Shown here in pieces: positions 6,334-8,279 of a stretch of DNA of 8,279 nt (positions within the stretch are counted from its first letter, which is position 1; every line of letters begins with the position of its first letter). Source of the DNA: Cryomorphaceae bacterium (GTDB lineage: Bacteria; Bacteroidota; Bacteroidia; Flavobacteriales; Schleiferiaceae); NCBI GenBank assembly GCA_949547975.1, contig CATITW010000434.1, positions 1 to 8,279 on the forward strand, read 5' to 3'. A program made the position numbers and the translations under genes. Under the pieces are notes generated by a model. The model was not told the origin of the DNA. It saw nothing but the letters and a program-made list of their open reading frames with translations, and did no database searches.

Positions 6334-7639
6334 ACTAAGTCATTACCTCGCCGCTGCCGTTTTTGTACTTGCCGCATTTTCTTCTTGTGAGAAAAGCAAT
6401 GGTACTATCGGTGCTGGGAAATTCACAAACGATCGTCCTGAATTGGGCGAGAAACTTACGTTCCCTGTGGTCAGCTATACCATTCCTTGGGACAGTGTTT
6501 CGACCAAGAGTCCGGCAAAGGTCGTTTTAGGAAATCTAGAAGACCCGATCTTCGGTCGCACGCAGAGTGCCTTCGCAACACGATTTTTATTGTCGAAAAC
6601 CAGCCCTGACTTCGGTGAAGGTACCGTTTGTGACTCCGTGAAGTTGCGTTTGGCCTACAGCGGTTACTATGGAATCCCAGGAGATGAGATACACGTTCAG
6701 GTCAAGGCACTTACCGAAGCGCTGGTCGATACTGCGAATTATTACTCCAACCACCAGACACCACTAGGTGCTGTCGTTGCTGACACGGTAGTCGCTTTAG
6801 ACCCTTTTGCACGCCTGTTTAACGGTGTAGATTCTTTGGTTGGATACCTGTCGTTCGATATGGACCCTTCTTATTTCCAGTCGATTTTGTTTGACCCATC
6901 GATGGCTGGTGCAGATTTCTTGGCCGACAATGAGAGTTTCGTGGAAGAAGTTCCCGGGTTGCATTTTAGCGACATCGGTTCAGGTTCAGAAATAGCGGGT
7001 TACTTTAACTTGAGCAATCCAGGTTCGATGATCGAATTGTACTACCACACTGGGGAAGAAGATACCGTGCCGAAAGTATTCAACCTGACGTTTGGACAAA
7101 ACTTTGGCGATCCTGTAGGAAGCTACAACAGCTACAACCACGACCACACTTCATCGCAGTTCGACCTGGATATGATGGATACCGTGAATGGTGAGGTACT
7201 GACCTATGTTCAGGGTGGAAGCGGTGCAAGAACGGTTTTGTTTTTTCCAGGCTTAGATACACTTATCGGTAAAGACTACAGCATCAACCGTGCGACACTC
7301 ACCGCAGATGTATTGCAGGGCACTGTAGGTCCGTATACGTTACCGAGCAGTCTTTTGCTTTTGCAAGATCTCGACACTACCCAGCAACTGGTTCGTGATT
7401 ATTCATCTTCGGTAAATGCCACCGGTGGAACAGTAGTGCGCGCAGACATTCGCGAATACAAATACCGTTTTAACGTTACACGTACCGTGCATGACTTTGT
7501 GAACGAACGTGGTGAAGTGCTTCCGCTTATGCTGATCCCTTCATCATCGAGCGGGAATTTACACCGTGCAGTACTAGGCGGCGGTATGCACCCAAGCATT
7601 CCTATGGAATTTAATGTCTACTACACGAAATCTGAGTAA
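6299..7639 (+). CDS. DUF4270 family lipoprotein
   Basis: 446-aa predicted lipoprotein from the ATG at 6299; an in-frame TTG at 6326 would give 437 aa and a more regular signal peptide. The hydrophobic stretch YLAAAVFVLAAFSSC ends at Cys30 (Cys21 from the TTG), a Bacteroidota-style lipobox. The mature part begins CEKSNGTIG and carries the DUF4270 pattern GNLEDPIFGRTQSAFATRF (78-96) and CDSVKLRLAYSGYYG. The body looks rich in beta strands and aromatic residues, as in exported Bacteroidota surface or periplasmic proteins. Its function is unknown to me. From the ATG the gene overlaps the glycogen-synthase-like gene by 35 bases in another frame, or by 8 from the TTG, so the two are almost certainly co-transcribed. 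There is no SusD-like or T9SS C-terminal sorting domain that I can see. The open frame upstream of 6299 is only a shadow inside the preceding gene. Confidence 0.88.
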   Translation: MNHFLQLPTLNKLSHYLAAAVFVLAAFSSCEKSNGTIGAGKFTNDRPELGEKLTFPVVSYTIPWDSVSTKSPAKVVLGNLEDPIFGRTQSAFATRFLLSKTSPDFGEGTVCDSVKLRLAYSGYYGIPGDEIHVQVKALTEALVDTANYYSNHQTPLGAVVADTVVALDPFARLFNGVDSLVGYLSFDMDPSYFQSILFDPSMAGADFLADNESFVEEVPGLHFSDIGSGSEIAGYFNLSNPGSMIELYYHTGEEDTVPKVFNLTFGQNFGDPVGSYNSYNHDHTSSQFDLDMMDTVNGEVLTYVQGGSGARTVLFFPGLDTLIGKDYSINRATLTADVLQGTVGPYTLPSSLLLLQDLDTTQQLVRDYSSSVNATGGTVVRADIREYKYRFNVTRTVHDFVNERGEVLPLMLIPSSSSGNLHRAVLGGGMHPSIPMEFNVYYTKSE

Positions 7640-7648
7640 GCATCGTCT

Positions 7649-7656
7649 TACCTTAG
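7649..7656 (+). promoter_or_regulatory. Possible glmS promoter -7 box
   Basis: TACCTTAG matches TAnnTTTG with one mismatch, and lies 48 bases before the glmS ATG. No good -33 TTTG is seen at the right distance, so the call rests on one imperfect box and position. If real, transcription would start around 7662, just before the G-free leader. glmS could instead be read through from the DUF4270 gene. Confidence 0.25.
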
Positions 7657-7663
7657 GATAGAG

Positions 7664-7704
7664 AAACAACCAAACCAAACCAACCAAACTTAACACCTTA
7701 TCTT
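7664..7704 (+). promoter_or_regulatory. G-free A/C-rich leader of glmS with CCAAA repeats
   Basis: 41 bases directly before the glmS start contain no G. Within them CCAAA occurs at 7670-7674, 7675-7679 and 7684-7688, with a CCAA at 7680-7683. Such a stretch cannot form stable Watson-Crick hairpins apart from a few A-T pairs, so it should leave the ribosome-binding region open. Bacteroidota translation relies on unstructured, A-rich leaders instead of Shine-Dalgarno sites, so a translation-enhancing leader is the likeliest role. No glmS ribozyme fits here. Confidence 0.5.
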
Positions 7705-8279
7705 ATGTGTGGAATTGTAGGATACATCGGCGACCGTAAAGCGTTTCCGATCCTTGTTAATGGACTCAAGCGCCTTGAATACCGCGGGTATGACAGCTCA
7801 GGCGTTGCACTCGCTCAAAATGGAACGATCGCCCTGTATAAAAAGCAAGGGATGGTAAAAGAGATGGAGGCGCACGCCGCGTCGCATGACGTCTCTGGAT
7901 CGACCGGGATTGCACACACCCGCTGGGCAACCCACGGTCAGCCTTCAGACCATAACGCACATCCGCACATCTCGAACAACGGGAACCTAGTCCTCGTGCA
8001 CAACGGGATTATCGAAAACTATCAAGCACTGAAAGAGCTGCTTATCGAGAAAGGATATGCTTTTCACAGTGAGACCGATACCGAAGTACTTGTAAACTTC
8101 ATTCAGTACATACAGACCGAAGAGAACTGCACATTGAGAAAAGCCGTTCGCCTAGCGTTGACTCAGGTGATCGGTGCGTACGCCATTTGTATTTACGACA
8201 AAGACGCTCCTGAAGAAATCGTTGTTGCAAAGCTTGGTTCACCACTAGTGATCGGCTTAGGAAAGGATGAGAAGTTCAT
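7705..8279 (+). CDS. glmS: Glutamine-fructose-6-phosphate aminotransferase (isomerizing), 5' part
   Basis: First 191 codons of a gene that runs off the right edge; the full protein is usually about 610 aa. GlmS converts fructose-6-phosphate and glutamine to glucosamine-6-phosphate, the entry to UDP-GlcNAc for peptidoglycan and LPS. The visible part is the N-terminal glutaminase (Ntn) domain: the Met is removed to expose the nucleophile Cys2 in MCGIVGYIG, followed by RLEYRGYDSSG (23-33), HTRWATHG (71-78), HNGIIEN (99-105) and SETDTE (122-127). RLEYRGYDSSG is typical of GlmS as opposed to PurF or AsnB. The sugar isomerase (SIS) domains lie beyond the window. It is 65 bases after the DUF4270 stop. 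The start is fixed by the catalytic Cys directly after Met. Confidence 0.96.
   Translation, partial: MCGIVGYIGDRKAFPILVNGLKRLEYRGYDSSGVALAQNGTIALYKKQGMVKEMEAHAASHDVSGSTGIAHTRWATHGQPSDHNAHPHISNNGNLVLVHNGIIENYQALKELLIEKGYAFHSETDTEVLVNFIQYIQTEENCTLRKAVRLALTQVIGAYAICIYDKDAPEEIVVAKLGSPLVIGLGKDEKF

Noticed and set aside
7640..7704. glmS ribozyme/riboswitch
   Set aside because: The gap is only 65 bases, G-free over most of its length and unable to fold into the pseudoknotted ribozyme core, which is also mainly a Firmicutes element.

Overview
The window looks like chromosomal core sequence from a member of the Bacteroidota, most likely a Flavobacteriales relative. The reasons are Bacteroidota-type promoters (a TTTG / TAnnTTTG pair before the gene at 5515), no convincing Shine-Dalgarno sites, a DUF4270 lipoprotein, short lipoprotein signal peptides ending in S-C, and a gene order (glycogen-synthase-like gene, DUF4270, glmS, with panC-panD-membrane protein-radA pointing away) that I remember as typical of flavobacterial genomes. 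There are no RNA genes, mobile elements, CRISPR arrays or signs of recent transfer.

Layout. On the + strand, 19-1869 holds two tightly spaced envelope genes: a membrane-anchored coiled-coil protein and an OmpA-domain lipoprotein with its own coiled coil. They run head-on into radA, with only 7 bases between the two stop codons; the best + strand terminator lies inside the 3' end of radA. On the - strand, 1877-5419 is a compact four-gene operon, transcribed panC, panD, a polytopic membrane protein of the lysylphosphatidylglycerol-synthase transmembrane family, then radA (gaps of 14, -1 and 5 bases). A 95-base divergent promoter region (5420-5514) separates it from the + strand unit: a glycogen-synthase-like protein of 272 aa, an overlapping DUF4270 lipoprotein, and after 65 bases the start of glmS, which runs off the window end.

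How the genes fit together. panC and panD supply the last step of pantothenate synthesis and its beta-alanine substrate. radA is a recombination/repair ATPase and shares only transcription with them. glmS makes glucosamine-6-phosphate for peptidoglycan and LPS, and its partners here are an outer-membrane-type lipoprotein and a sugar-transferase-like protein, so a cell-envelope theme is possible but unproven.

The most notable item is the glycogen-synthase-like protein. It consists only of the N-terminal half of the GT-B fold, and the usual substrate-binding K-x-G-G-L motif, the H-D-W-H motif and the V-H-N motif are all changed. It is therefore unlikely to be a working glycogen synthase, although its reading frame looks intact and well kept. 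I see no clear evidence of a wholly new multi-gene defence or mobile system in this window.
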